From DASWJZ01 sp963739005 (GTDB lineage: Bacteria; Pseudomonadota; Alphaproteobacteria; Rhizobiales; Afifellaceae), in the NCBI GenBank assembly GCA_963739005.1, contig CAVTYQ010000007.1, forward strand, positions 868,001 to 932,000: a stretch of DNA of 64,000 nucleotides, given 5' to 3'. Positions within the stretch are counted from its first letter, which is position 1; each line of letters opens with the position of its first letter. Below the pieces are notes generated by a model. It did no database searches and was not told the origin of the DNA. It was given only the letters and a program-made list of their open reading frames with translations. Position numbers and translations under genes: made by a program. This document shows, piece by piece, positions 28,506 through 37,201 of the stretch.

Positions 28506-29846
28506 TCAGATCGAGGCGAGCGTGGCGGTCGACACCCGGTGCGGCGCCGGGCGCGCCCGTGCGGACACTTCCACGAAAGCCTGATCGAGGATATCGAGCG
28601 CCTCGTCCAGCTCCGCGACGGTCGTGGTCAGCGGCATCAGGAATTTCACCACCTCGTCGTAGGAACCGGCGCGCTCGATGATGAGCCCGCGCTCGAAGGC
28701 GTTGGCGGTGACCGACGCGGCGAGTGCCGGATCGGCGAAGAGGAGACCGCGCATCATCCCCCGCCCCCTCACCTCGGTGATGTCGGGCGAAAAGCGGTCG
28801 ACGAAGGACTGAAGGCGCTCCTCCAGGTGCATGCTCTTCGCGGCGACCTCGGCGGCGAAATCCGGCTCGCTCCAATAGTGCTCGAGCGCGGCCGTCGCGG
28901 TCACGAAGGCGTGGTTGTTGCCACGGAAGGTGCCGTTGTGCTCGCCCGGCTTCCACTCATCGAGCGCGCGGTCGATCAAGACGAGCGCGAAGGGCAGGCC
29001 GTAGCCGGAGATCGACTTCGACATCGTCACGATGTCGGGCTTCAGGCCGGCGGCCTCGAAGCTGAAGAACTGGTTGGTGCGGCCGCATCCCGCCTGCACG
29101 TCATCGACGATGAGCAGGATGTTGCGCCGGCGGCAGAGCGCAGCCAAGCGCTTCAGCCAGGCGGTGCGCGCGGCGTTGAGCCCGCCCTCGCCCTGCACCA
29201 GCTCGATGATTATCGCCGCCGGCTCGTCGACGCCGCTCGAAGGATCGGACAGAATCTTGTCGATCAGAGAAACCGTGTCGATCCCGCTGCCGAAATAGCC
29301 GTCGTAGGGCATCACGGTAACGCCCTGCAGCGCGACGCCCGCGGCCTTGCGGAAGTGCTGGTTGGCGGTCGCTGCGAGCGAGCCGATCGAAACGCCGTGA
29401 AAACCGTTGGTGAAGCTGATGATGTTGGTGCGGCCGGTGATCTTGCGCGCGAGCTTCATCGCCGCCTCGACCGCGTTGGTGCCGGTCGGCCCGGTGAACT
29501 GCACGACATAGTCGAGGCCGCGCGGCGTCAGGATGATCTCCTCCATCGCCTCGAGGAATGCCCCCTTGGCGGCGGTGTAGAGATCGAGGCTGTGGGTGAT
29601 CCCGTCGCGCTCGATGTAGCTGATCAGCGCATCCTTCAGGATCGGATTGTTGTGGCCGTAGTTCAGCGACCCGGCGCCGGCGAGGAAATCCAGGTAGCGA
29701 CGACCCGTCGTATCCCAGAGCTCGGTGCCGCGGGCGCGCTTCCAGACGCGCGGGAAAGAGCGCGCGTAGGACTGCACGCCGGATTCGCGGCGCTTGAAGA
29801 CATCGACATCGGTTTCGCGGCTGAGATTGTCGTTCGCGAGCGGCAT
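28506..29846 (-). CDS. ectB: Diaminobutyrate--2-oxoglutarate transaminase (EctB/Dat-like)
   Basis: A 446-residue class III PLP aminotransferase. The EctB family blocks are clear: FAGAGSLNYGHNNPILKDAL is represented as LDFLAGAGSLNYGHNNPILK, then VVQFTGPTGTNAVEAAMKLA, SFTNGFHGVSIGSLAAT and VMPYDGYFG. The PLP Asp is in LLIVDDVQAGCGRT and the PLP-binding Lys in DIVTMSKSISGYGLP. It interconverts L-aspartate semialdehyde and L-2,4-diaminobutyrate using glutamate. There is no ectA or ectC nearby, so ectoine synthesis is not supported by context. Diaminobutyrate might instead feed the Pls-like synthetase at 37-41 kb (inference). The C-terminal ~20 residues are an extra tail. Confidence 0.88.
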   Translation of the reverse strand: MPLANDNLSRETDVDVFKRRESGVQSYARSFPRVWKRARGTELWDTTGRRYLDFLAGAGSLNYGHNNPILKDALISYIERDGITHSLDLYTAAKGAFLEAMEEIILTPRGLDYVVQFTGPTGTNAVEAAMKLARKITGRTNIISFTNGFHGVSIGSLAATANQHFRKAAGVALQGVTVMPYDGYFGSGIDTVSLIDKILSDPSSGVDEPAAIIIELVQGEGGLNAARTAWLKRLAALCRRRNILLIVDDVQAGCGRTNQFFSFEAAGLKPDIVTMSKSISGYGLPFALVLIDRALDEWKPGEHNGTFRGNNHAFVTATAALEHYWSEPDFAAEVAAKSMHLEERLQSFVDRFSPDITEVRGRGMMRGLLFADPALAASVTANAFERGLIIERAGSYDEVVKFLMPLTTTVAELDEALDILDQAFVEVSARARPAPHRVSTATLASI

Positions 29847-29926
29847 CGTTCCGTACTCCGGCTTGGGGCGTCGAGCGGCATCGCGGCTCGTCGAGCCGCG
29901 ATGCGATGTGCGCTTGGGGCGGCGGC

Positions 29927-30241
29927 TCAGTGAGCCGTGATTGCCTTGTGGGCGACGGAGGCGGACTGCCTGATGTGGCTGACCGTCTTCCGAGCCTGGG
30001 TCGGAAAGCGCGGCTGCACCACCACCTCGGCCTCAGAACCGAACTGTTCTTCGACGAAGCGGAACGCCGTCTGGAGGCTGCGGAAGCATCCGCCCTTGCT
30101 GTCGTCTTCATCGTGCACGAGCCACAGAGTGGAGCTGACTTCGCGAACGAAGATCCGCGGTCCGAACTGCGATGCCGGAGTCGCCTCGATCGTGCGGCGG
30201 GCGGAGAACCTGCTCGTGTCCAGGTAGATGACTTCGCTCAT
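29927..30241 (-). CDS. Conserved-looking hypothetical protein, 104 aa
   Basis: A small soluble protein beginning MSEVIYLDTSRFSARR, from an ATG 12 bases inside the longest frame. It contains a plausible alpha/beta core: RIFVREVSSTLWLVHDEDD, GGCFRSLQTAFRFVEEQFG and AEVVVQPRF, with a His-rich tail. I do not recognise the family. It is not MbtH: it lacks the NxExQxSxWP motif. It lies 80 bp upstream of ectB on the same strand and may share its transcript. The 265 bp between it and ppc hold no other gene I can support. Confidence 0.55.
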   Translation of the reverse strand: MSEVIYLDTSRFSARRTIEATPASQFGPRIFVREVSSTLWLVHDEDDSKGGCFRSLQTAFRFVEEQFGSEAEVVVQPRFPTQARKTVSHIRQSASVAHKAITAH

Positions 30242-30507
30242 CGCACTCTCCATCGATCCGGTTTCGGTTCGGGGCAGAACGGACAGTCACTCCATTCGCT
30301 CTGCCGTCTCGATGGCCACAGCTCTAGCGGACGATATGCCCGGTTTTTGTTTCGTCGCACGCGCAAAATGGTTTCGGAAGGAGCCGCATTTTTACTTTTG
30401 CCGCCAAACGTTTCATGCGCGATCGGAGCAAGAATGGGCAGGGTTGAGCGGTGCGCCGGGCGCTTCGCCGCCAGTGAAAGGCGACGCATTTCGGCGCGTT
30501 AACGCCG

Positions 30508-33258
30508 CTAACCGCTGTTGCGAAGCGCGGTCGCGATGCCGTTGATCGTCAGCCGGATCCCCTCGACGACGCGCTCGTCGGCGTCGCCGCCGCGGTGCCG
30601 CCGCAGCAGCTCGACCTGCAGATGGTTAATCGGGTCGAGATAGGGGAAGCGGTTCTGGATCGACCGTGCAAGGAGCGGATTTTGCTCAAGCAACTCTTCC
30701 CGCCCCGTCACCGCGAGCAGCATCGCGATCGACAACTCCCACTCCTTCCGCAGTCGCTCGAAGATCGCGGTGCGCAGGTCGGCATCCGCGACGAGCTCCG
30801 AATAGCGCGAGGCGATGCCGATATTGCTCTTGGCGAGCACCATTTCCATGTTCGAAAGCGTCGCCTGGAGGAACGGCCAGTCGCCGTGCATGGTGCGTAG
30901 CGTTGCCATGCCATAGGGATTCGCCGCCACGTATTCGCTGACCGCCGTGCCGAAACCGTACCACCCGGGAAGCATCAGCCGGCATTGCGACCAGCTGAAG
31001 ACCCAGGGGATCGCGCGCAGGTCTTCGATGCGGCGGGCTTTCGAGCGCGACGCCGGGCGGCTGCCGATGTTGAGATTCGCGATCTCGGAGATGACGGTCG
31101 ACTGCCAGAAGTAGTCCTCGAAGCTCGGCGTCTCGTAGACGAGATTGCGGTAGGCACGGTAGGCGGCGCCCGAAAGGGTCTCCATGACGCCGAGATATTC
31201 CGCCGGCGGCGCGGGCTGATGCGGATGCAGGAGCGTCGCCTCGAGCGCCGCCGCCGCGAGAAGCTCAAGATTGCCGCGGCCAAGCTCGGGGTTCGAATAT
31301 TTGGCGGCGATCACCTCGCCCTGCTCGGTGACACGGATCGCGCCCTGCACCGCGCCCGCCGGCTGACCCAGGATGGCCTGATAGCTCGGACCGCCGCCTC
31401 GCCCGACTGAGCCGCCGCGGCCGTGAAAGATGCGGAGCACGACGCCGTGCTTCTGGAAGACCTCGATCAGGGCAAGCTCGGCCTTGTAGAGCTCCCAGGT
31501 CGCGGTCAGGAACCCGCCGTCCTTGTTGCTGTCGGAATAGCCGAGCATGATCTCTTGGATGCCGCCGCGGCTTTTCAGCATGGCGACATATTCGGGAATG
31601 CCGAAGAGCTGCTCCATGATGCGCGGGCAGTTGCGCAGGTCTTCGATCGTCTCGAAAAGCGGAACGATGTTCACGGCGAGGTCGGCGCCGGGGCGCAGAA
31701 GCCACGCCTCCTTGAGCAGGAGCGCGACCTCCAGAATGTCGGACACCGCATCGGTCTTCGAGATCACGTAGTTCGGCACCGACGCCGGGCCGTAGAGGCG
31801 GTGCGCCTCCGCCGCGGCATGCACGATCGCAAGCTCGCCTGTCGTCTCGTCGGAGAAGGACGAATGCGGCGCAACCAGCGGCGCAACGCTGCCAACCGCG
31901 GCGCGCAGGCGCTCAATGCGGGCCGGCTCGTCGAGCTCGGCGTAGCCGGGCGATCCGGCCCGCGCCAAGAGCTCGCCGACGACACGCTCGTGCACATCGG
32001 CGTTCTGGCGAAGATCGACGCGGGCGAGGTGGAAGCCGAACACGTCCACGGCACGGCGGAGCGAACGGAGCCGCCCGCGCGCCAGCGACGCCGAGCCGTT
32101 CGCCTCGAGCGAGCGATGAAGCTCGCCGAGGTCGTTCGCAAGTTCCTCGAATGTCGCGTAAGGCGACAGCGTTCGTCCGAAGGCCTGCGCGAGATCGTCG
32201 TGGCCGAGCCCGGCCGCGGCTGAAGAGAGGCGCGCGATCATCGTCACGATCGCGCGGCGGTAGGGCTCGTCCTGACGATGCTCGTCGAACGCGCCGGAAA
32301 GCTTCGCCAGACGCCGCACACCCTCGGAGACCGTGACCAGCCTCGCGTCGAGCGACAGCTCACCAAGGAGCTCGTGCAGCTCCTTCAGATAGAGCGCCAC
32401 GGCGCGACGGCTCTGCAGCCGAAGCGCTTCGCGCAGGACCGGCGCCGTCACGTTCGGGTTGCCGTCGCGATCGCCGCCGATCCAGCTCCCCATGCGAAAG
32501 AACGAGGGAACTTCGACACCATTCCACGCCGGGTCGTTGGCACGAAGCTCGTCCTCAAGCGCCGCGTAGAACCGGGGAAGCTCCCGCAGGAACGTCGTGT
32601 CGTAGTAGAGGAGCCCGTTGCCGATCTCATCGATTGGCCTCAAGCGCTGGCGGCGCAAGATCGAAGTCTGCCACAGCGTCAGAATCGCGGCCCGCAGCGC
32701 CGTGTCGCGCGCCGCTTCCTCTTCGGGCGTCGAAAGCATGCGATCGCGCGCTGCGAGGCTCTGCGCGATCTCCACCTCGCGGGCGATGCCAGTCATGCGG
32801 CGCACCTCCGTCGGGTGCGCGGTGAGCACCGGCGAGACCAAAGCGCCGGCGAAGAAGCGCTTCAACTCCGCGTGCGAAATGCCGACGGCGCGGATACGCG
32901 CCAGAGCGAACGCCATGGTGCCGGCCTCCGCAGGCACGCCCGCCCGGGCGTCGGTCCGCGCCTGCCGCAGACGGTGGTGGTCCTCGGCGATATTCGCCAA
33001 CTGGGAGAAGTGACAGCCGGAGCGGATCATGGTGATCGCGCTGGCGAGATCGAGGCCGTTCAGCGCTGCTTCGAGCTCGACCCGCGCCGCCGGATCCTGG
33101 TCCCGGTGGAAGCCGATCGACATCTGCCGGATCCGCTCCATCGCGTCATAAAGCCCGGCTCCCTCCTGCTCGCGAATGGTGTCGCCAAGCAGGCGCCCGA
33201 GAAGACGGATGTCCTCACGAAGCGGCAGATCCTTGCTGCGCAGACGGGGTTGAACCAT
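30508..33258 (-). CDS. ppc: Phosphoenolpyruvate carboxylase
   Basis: A 916-residue protein, the normal length. Both PROSITE-type active-site regions are present: VLTAHPTEVRRMT with the catalytic His, and IMLGYSDSNKDGGFLTA followed by FHGRGGSVGRGGGP. The C-terminal INGIATALRNSG replaces the usual MRNTG end. It carboxylates PEP to oxaloacetate, replenishing the TCA cycle and supplying aspartate. Being next to ectB, it could feed aspartate-derived diaminobutyrate, though ppc is housekeeping and adjacency may mean nothing. It is divergent from the patatin gene, with 162 bp between. Confidence 0.96.
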   Translation of the reverse strand: MVQPRLRSKDLPLREDIRLLGRLLGDTIREQEGAGLYDAMERIRQMSIGFHRDQDPAARVELEAALNGLDLASAITMIRSGCHFSQLANIAEDHHRLRQARTDARAGVPAEAGTMAFALARIRAVGISHAELKRFFAGALVSPVLTAHPTEVRRMTGIAREVEIAQSLAARDRMLSTPEEEAARDTALRAAILTLWQTSILRRQRLRPIDEIGNGLLYYDTTFLRELPRFYAALEDELRANDPAWNGVEVPSFFRMGSWIGGDRDGNPNVTAPVLREALRLQSRRAVALYLKELHELLGELSLDARLVTVSEGVRRLAKLSGAFDEHRQDEPYRRAIVTMIARLSSAAAGLGHDDLAQAFGRTLSPYATFEELANDLGELHRSLEANGSASLARGRLRSLRRAVDVFGFHLARVDLRQNADVHERVVGELLARAGSPGYAELDEPARIERLRAAVGSVAPLVAPHSSFSDETTGELAIVHAAAEAHRLYGPASVPNYVISKTDAVSDILEVALLLKEAWLLRPGADLAVNIVPLFETIEDLRNCPRIMEQLFGIPEYVAMLKSRGGIQEIMLGYSDSNKDGGFLTATWELYKAELALIEVFQKHGVVLRIFHGRGGSVGRGGGPSYQAILGQPAGAVQGAIRVTEQGEVIAAKYSNPELGRGNLELLAAAALEATLLHPHQPAPPAEYLGVMETLSGAAYRAYRNLVYETPSFEDYFWQSTVISEIANLNIGSRPASRSKARRIEDLRAIPWVFSWSQCRLMLPGWYGFGTAVSEYVAANPYGMATLRTMHGDWPFLQATLSNMEMVLAKSNIGIASRYSELVADADLRTAIFERLRKEWELSIAMLLAVTGREELLEQNPLLARSIQNRFPYLDPINHLQVELLRRHRGGDADERVVEGIRLTINGIATALRNSG

Positions 33259-33420
33259 GAGAATTCCGAGCGATGGCGAACATCGCTACAAGGGCGTGCT
33301 ACGGTCACTCTCCCGGATCGCGGGACGTTCGGTCAAGCCCGGACCCCCGCGACGCTTGCCGGGAGAACGACAGGGAAGAACGCCGACAAGGCGCCGCATC
33401 AGGTCTTGGGAGGGCCTGGC

Positions 33421-35220
33421 TTGGACAGAAATGCAACCGACGGGCAGCCGCGGGACGCTTTCGCGTCCGTACCCGGTCTGGCGGAGCTGAGCGAAAAAGA
33501 GCGGCGCCTGTTCAACGAGGAGGCCGTGCCGCTCCGCGTGCCGCGCGGCACCGCGCTCGTTCGCCAGGGCGAGCCGACCGACGCGCTCTATATCGTCCTC
33601 GCCGGCCGCTTCCTGGTAACGCTCGAGGGGCGGCCAGGCGTGATCGCCGAGATCGGCCCGGGCGAGCCGATTGGGGAACTTGCCTTCTTCGGCAACGTGG
33701 CGCGCACCGCGAACGTGGTCGCCGCGCGCGACAGCGAAGTCCTGCTATTGACGCGCGAAGCCTATGCCAAGGTCATCGAGCAGGCGCCCGCCATCCAGGC
33801 GCGCATCCTGACGTCGATCGCAGTCCGGCTGGCGGCCGTGACGGCCGCTTCGCCGGCGCTCAAGGCGCGGCCGGCGCGAACGGTGGCGGTGCTTCCCATC
33901 GGCGGCGGCGGGCTGCCGGCAGAATTCCTTGAGCGGCTAACGCGCGCGCTGTCGCCGCGAAGCGTGGTCGTCGTCTCCGGCGACATGATCAGAGCGAAGC
34001 TTGCGGCGAACGGCGAAGCGGCGATCGGCCATTTCGTGGCGAGCGTCGAGCAGAGCGCCGACATCGTTCTCTTCGTTGTCGACCACGATGCGGCCGGGCC
34101 CGGGCACCTTTGCCTGAGCTACGCGGACGATCTCCTCCTCGTCGCGCAGCCCGGCTCGACGGCGTTCGAGCCGCCGCCGATCGAGCGGGAGGCCGCGCGC
34201 TTCTTCGTTCCGGAGCACCTCTCGCTCGCCATCTGCCGCACGCGTTCGGACACGCCGATCTCCGCGACGGAACGCTGGCTGAACGGCCGCGACGTCGCGC
34301 TGCATCATCACGTCGCGCTCGACCGCCAATCCGACTTCGAGCGCCTTGCGCGATTCCTGACCGGGACCGCCCGCGGGCTCGTGCTCGGCGGCGGCGGCGT
34401 CTTCGGCTGCGCGCATATCGGCGTGGCGAAGGCACTGAAGGAGGCCCGCGTTGCGGTCGACTTCATCGGCGGGACCAGCGTCGGCGCGGGCGTCGCGACG
34501 GCGCTTGCCGCGGGCTTTGACCCGGACGAGATCCTGCAACGCGCCGAGGAGATGTTCGTCCGCAATCGCACGATGCGCCGTGTGACGGTCCCGATCTACA
34601 GCCTCCTCGACCACCGCGCGTTCGACGCATCGCTGCAGCGGCAGTATGGCGACCGCAGGATGGAGGATCTGCCGCTCAATTGCTTCGCCGTGTCGGCGAA
34701 CCTCACGAACCGGCAAATGTACGTGCACCGCAGCGGGCCGCTCTGGGAGGCGGTGCGCGCCTCGACCGCGATTCCCGGCATCCTTCCGCCCTTCATCGCG
34801 CAGGAAGGCGACGTGCTCGTCGATGGTGCTCTGGTCGACAACGTCCCCGTCGACGTGATGCGGAAGCTGAAGCTCGGGCCGAACATCGTCGTGCTCTTCC
34901 AGCATACCGGCGACTGGCGGTTTACGAAGGCCTATGCCGAGCTGCCGTCGCGAGGCGCGCTCTTGCGGCATCTCCTGTTGCGGCGGCGGTCGATGGACTA
35001 CCCGACGCTCGTCTCGATTGTGATGCGCGGGATGTTTTTGACGAGCGAGAGCATCAAGCGGATGAGCGCGCCGGGCGATCTCTTCGTGTCGCCGACGGTG
35101 CCGCCCGAAATCCGGCTGCTCGATTGGCGCCGCAGCCGCGAGATCGCGGCGATAGCCTATGCTGAGATGAAGGATCTACTGGCGCGGAGCGATCTATCCG
35201 CGGAGACGCATACCGTCTGA
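33421..35220 (+). CDS. Patatin-like phospholipase with N-terminal cyclic nucleotide-binding domain
   Basis: About 599 residues, starting at TTG 33421 behind GGGAGGG; the frame is open far upstream antisense to ppc, which I ignore. Residues ~25-140 are a Crp-type cNMP domain (GELAFFGNVARTANV, with the phosphate-binding Arg). A middle region resembles the Rossmann-like segment of NTE-type proteins. The C-terminal patatin domain has the oxyanion loop LGGGGVFG, the nucleophile elbow FIGGTSVGAG and the catalytic Asp in VDGALVDNVPVDVM. It should be a cAMP- or cGMP-responsive phospholipase or lysophospholipase. With three cyclase genes in the window it is a plausible effector. Confidence 0.9.
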   Translation: MDRNATDGQPRDAFASVPGLAELSEKERRLFNEEAVPLRVPRGTALVRQGEPTDALYIVLAGRFLVTLEGRPGVIAEIGPGEPIGELAFFGNVARTANVVAARDSEVLLLTREAYAKVIEQAPAIQARILTSIAVRLAAVTAASPALKARPARTVAVLPIGGGGLPAEFLERLTRALSPRSVVVVSGDMIRAKLAANGEAAIGHFVASVEQSADIVLFVVDHDAAGPGHLCLSYADDLLLVAQPGSTAFEPPPIEREAARFFVPEHLSLAICRTRSDTPISATERWLNGRDVALHHHVALDRQSDFERLARFLTGTARGLVLGGGGVFGCAHIGVAKALKEARVAVDFIGGTSVGAGVATALAAGFDPDEILQRAEEMFVRNRTMRRVTVPIYSLLDHRAFDASLQRQYGDRRMEDLPLNCFAVSANLTNRQMYVHRSGPLWEAVRASTAIPGILPPFIAQEGDVLVDGALVDNVPVDVMRKLKLGPNIVVLFQHTGDWRFTKAYAELPSRGALLRHLLLRRRSMDYPTLVSIVMRGMFLTSESIKRMSAPGDLFVSPTVPPEIRLLDWRRSREIAAIAYAEMKDLLARSDLSAETHTV

Positions 35221-35320
35221 GCGGAATGCGGAATTCAGCTGCGGCTCCGGCCCTGGGCGGGGCGGCAGAGATCCCATCTGGGATTCTTGCAGCCCGGCGC
35301 CCCCGGAACCGAAACCACCG

Positions 35321-35665
35321 TCAGCGGCAAGCCATCGGAATGGTGAAGCCCTCGTCGTCCATTTCCATCATCCAGTACTTGCCGGGCTTGCAGTCCTCGA
35401 CATCCACGAAAGCGGTCCCCTGATCGTCGTCGTCACCGGCGGTGGCGTCGTCGTCGTCATCATCATCGTCGTCGCCGTCGTCGGAGGCGGTCGCGGCGGC
35501 GGCATAGTAGGTCATCGAACCGCAGATCATGACGGCTTTGCCGTGCTTGTCCTTGCCGTTGTGGCACGTTGCCGCCTCGGCGGTGGCCGGCAGAACCAGC
35601 ATGAGCGTCGTAATTCCGGCCCCTGCGATGAGGGCCATCTTGAAGGTCTTCAGCAGGCGGGTCAT
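35321..35665 (-). CDS. Small secreted aspartate-rich protein
   Basis: 114 residues. The signal peptide is about 1-31 (KMALIAGAGITTLMLVLPAT, then AEA cleavage site). The mature part has a Cys-containing N-terminal block (ATCHNGKDKHGKAVMICGSM), an Asp-rich stretch with nine consecutive Asp (about 67-75) plus a second DDDD, and a C-terminal block ending in DCKPGKYWMMEMDDEGFTIP and MACR. The two pairs of Cys could form disulphides. Its strong negative charge suggests binding of metal or polycations in the periplasm or outside. It is the last gene of the possible pls / S41 minus-strand unit, 128 bp after the peptidase stop. No family recognised. Confidence 0.75.
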   Translation of the reverse strand: MTRLLKTFKMALIAGAGITTLMLVLPATAEAATCHNGKDKHGKAVMICGSMTYYAAAATASDDGDDDDDDDDDATAGDDDDQGTAFVDVEDCKPGKYWMMEMDDEGFTIPMACR

Positions 35666-35793
35666 CGGAATTCTCCCTACCGGAGGGCTCGTGTGTCGCG
35701 TCCGGCAGGGATGTCTTTGCCAGTTTGCCGTTTCAGGCCTGTTTCTGATCTTCAGGAAAAGAGTTTCGCTGAATTCTTGCCACTCGAAACAAA

Positions 35794-37179
35794 TCAGTCG
35801 CCCTCTCCGTGACGATTGCGAATGAATTCCACAACGGCTCGCGCGGCATCCACATCGCTTTCGGAAGCATGGCGCCGCGGCCGCATTCTGAGCGGAATGA
35901 CCGGCGGAACCCCAGCGCCTTCCCGAAGCGCGCCAGTGGAATCGAGGTAGATCTCATTCGAAAGATCGAGCAGCCACCCGTTCGGAAGCGCCTTCGACAG
36001 GACGTCGGAGAAGGACCCGTTGGTCCGTTCGCCGATCTGGGTAACGTTGGGCAGCGACCGCATCGCAAGCACGAAGACCTCCCCGGCGCTCGTTGTCGCG
36101 TAACTCGTCATCAGATAAACGGGGCCTGTGTAGCGGCGCCGGGCGCTCGGCAGGATATAGACGGCCTGCGAACTCGCGCCCGGGCTGTCGCCGGCATATT
36201 TGAAGTAGCCGATCGCCGCGTCGGCCGCAAAACGGGACGTGATGCTCCTTGCAACCGTGTCGTGACCGCCGTCGTTCATGCTCACATCGACGATCACCGC
36301 CTTTGTGCTCTCAAACGATTTTAGCGCGCGGTCGAGCGCCCGATCGAGAGTGGCGTGCGAATAGCCCTCCATCGAGGCGATGCCGAGATAGCCTATGTCG
36401 CTGCCGATCAGGCCATAAGTGATGTTCCCATCCGCAGCGACATGGAGCGTGTCCCCTAGAAGCTTTCCGACGATGCGATAGTTCCAAAAGCCGGGCAGGC
36501 TGGTTTCGGTAGTGGCATCGGTGGTCACCGGCTCCGGCGCTGGGCCGTCGTCATCCGGATAGTACTCGAAATCCCGGTCGCCGACGGTTGCCGTGAGGCC
36601 GACATGCGCGTCGTGAAAATGTGACAGCAGCTCGCGCACCACGTCGTAAAGCTGCGTTTCGGTCGTGTCGCCGGTGATCTTCGAGCGCGCACTCGCGACG
36701 AGGTTCGCCCAATCGATCTTCCTGGTTTCGAGGAAGACGTAGTGGCTGGCGATGGTCTCGACGACCGCATCAAACACGGAAAGCGGGTCGGACGCCGGCT
36801 CGCGGCGGCACGGCTCGGGCAACTCGGGAATCCGGTCGAAGGTGTACTTGTAGGCGGCGTCGCCGAGCGAGACGCTGATCTGGCTTTCGTCTTCGTTCGT
36901 GTCGAACCGGATATTCAGATCTTCCACGTCGTAGACTACGTCGGAATTCTCAAGACAGAGCGTCCCGCTCTCATCGAAGGTCTTGACCTTCCCGTCCTCG
37001 ACGGACCAGATCCAGCCGTAGCCGCGCGAACGCCACACGCCGCCGAGCGTCACCAGCGCGTCGATGTTACGGTATCGGGGCACCGCGGCGCCGGCCGAGG
37101 GTGCGGGCGTCCCGACGATCACAACGACTGCGCCCAACGCCGCCGCAGCGATGCTGACCCCATGCGCAAATGGCTTCAC
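35794..37179 (-). CDS. Secreted S41-family peptidase (tricorn/CtpA-like)
   Basis: About 461 residues from a GTG preceded by AGGAGGAGTCAG; the frame extends 63 codons upstream into the synthetase end. A signal peptide follows (VSIAAAALGAVVVIVGTPAP). The N-terminal region is all-beta-like (ALVTLGGVWRSRGYGWIWSV). The S41 domain starts near DPLSVFDAVVETIASHYVFL; the catalytic Ser is probably in LMTSYATTSAGEVFVLAMRS, followed by the IGERTNGSFSD loop. The dyad Lys of CtpA is not evident, as in tricorn-type S41 members. It is 22 bp downstream of the Pls-like gene, so likely co-transcribed and acting outside the membrane. Confidence 0.8.
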   Translation of the reverse strand: MKPFAHGVSIAAAALGAVVVIVGTPAPSAGAAVPRYRNIDALVTLGGVWRSRGYGWIWSVEDGKVKTFDESGTLCLENSDVVYDVEDLNIRFDTNEDESQISVSLGDAAYKYTFDRIPELPEPCRREPASDPLSVFDAVVETIASHYVFLETRKIDWANLVASARSKITGDTTETQLYDVVRELLSHFHDAHVGLTATVGDRDFEYYPDDDGPAPEPVTTDATTETSLPGFWNYRIVGKLLGDTLHVAADGNITYGLIGSDIGYLGIASMEGYSHATLDRALDRALKSFESTKAVIVDVSMNDGGHDTVARSITSRFAADAAIGYFKYAGDSPGASSQAVYILPSARRRYTGPVYLMTSYATTSAGEVFVLAMRSLPNVTQIGERTNGSFSDVLSKALPNGWLLDLSNEIYLDSTGALREGAGVPPVIPLRMRPRRHASESDVDAARAVVEFIRNRHGEGD

Positions 37180-37201
37180 CTGACTCCTCCTCGTGGGCGC
37201 G

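Noticed and set aside
28506..29846. Ectoine biosynthesis cluster
   Set aside because: Only ectB is present. No ectA, ectC, ectD or EctR-like regulator is found within the window.
29927..30241. MbtH-like NRPS accessory protein
   Set aside because: Size and neighbourhood suggested it, but the conserved MbtH residues (N-x-E-x-Q-x-S-x-W-P and the late Trp motifs) are missing.
32278..35220. 980-residue start for the cNMP-patatin gene
   Set aside because: The first ~380 codons are antisense to ppc and have no domain. TTG 33421 with GGGAGGG upstream begins the conserved part.
35271..35284. ATCCCA-TC-TGGGAT palindrome as terminator of the patatin gene
   Set aside because: The loop is only two bases and the following T-tract is weak, so it is not a convincing terminator.
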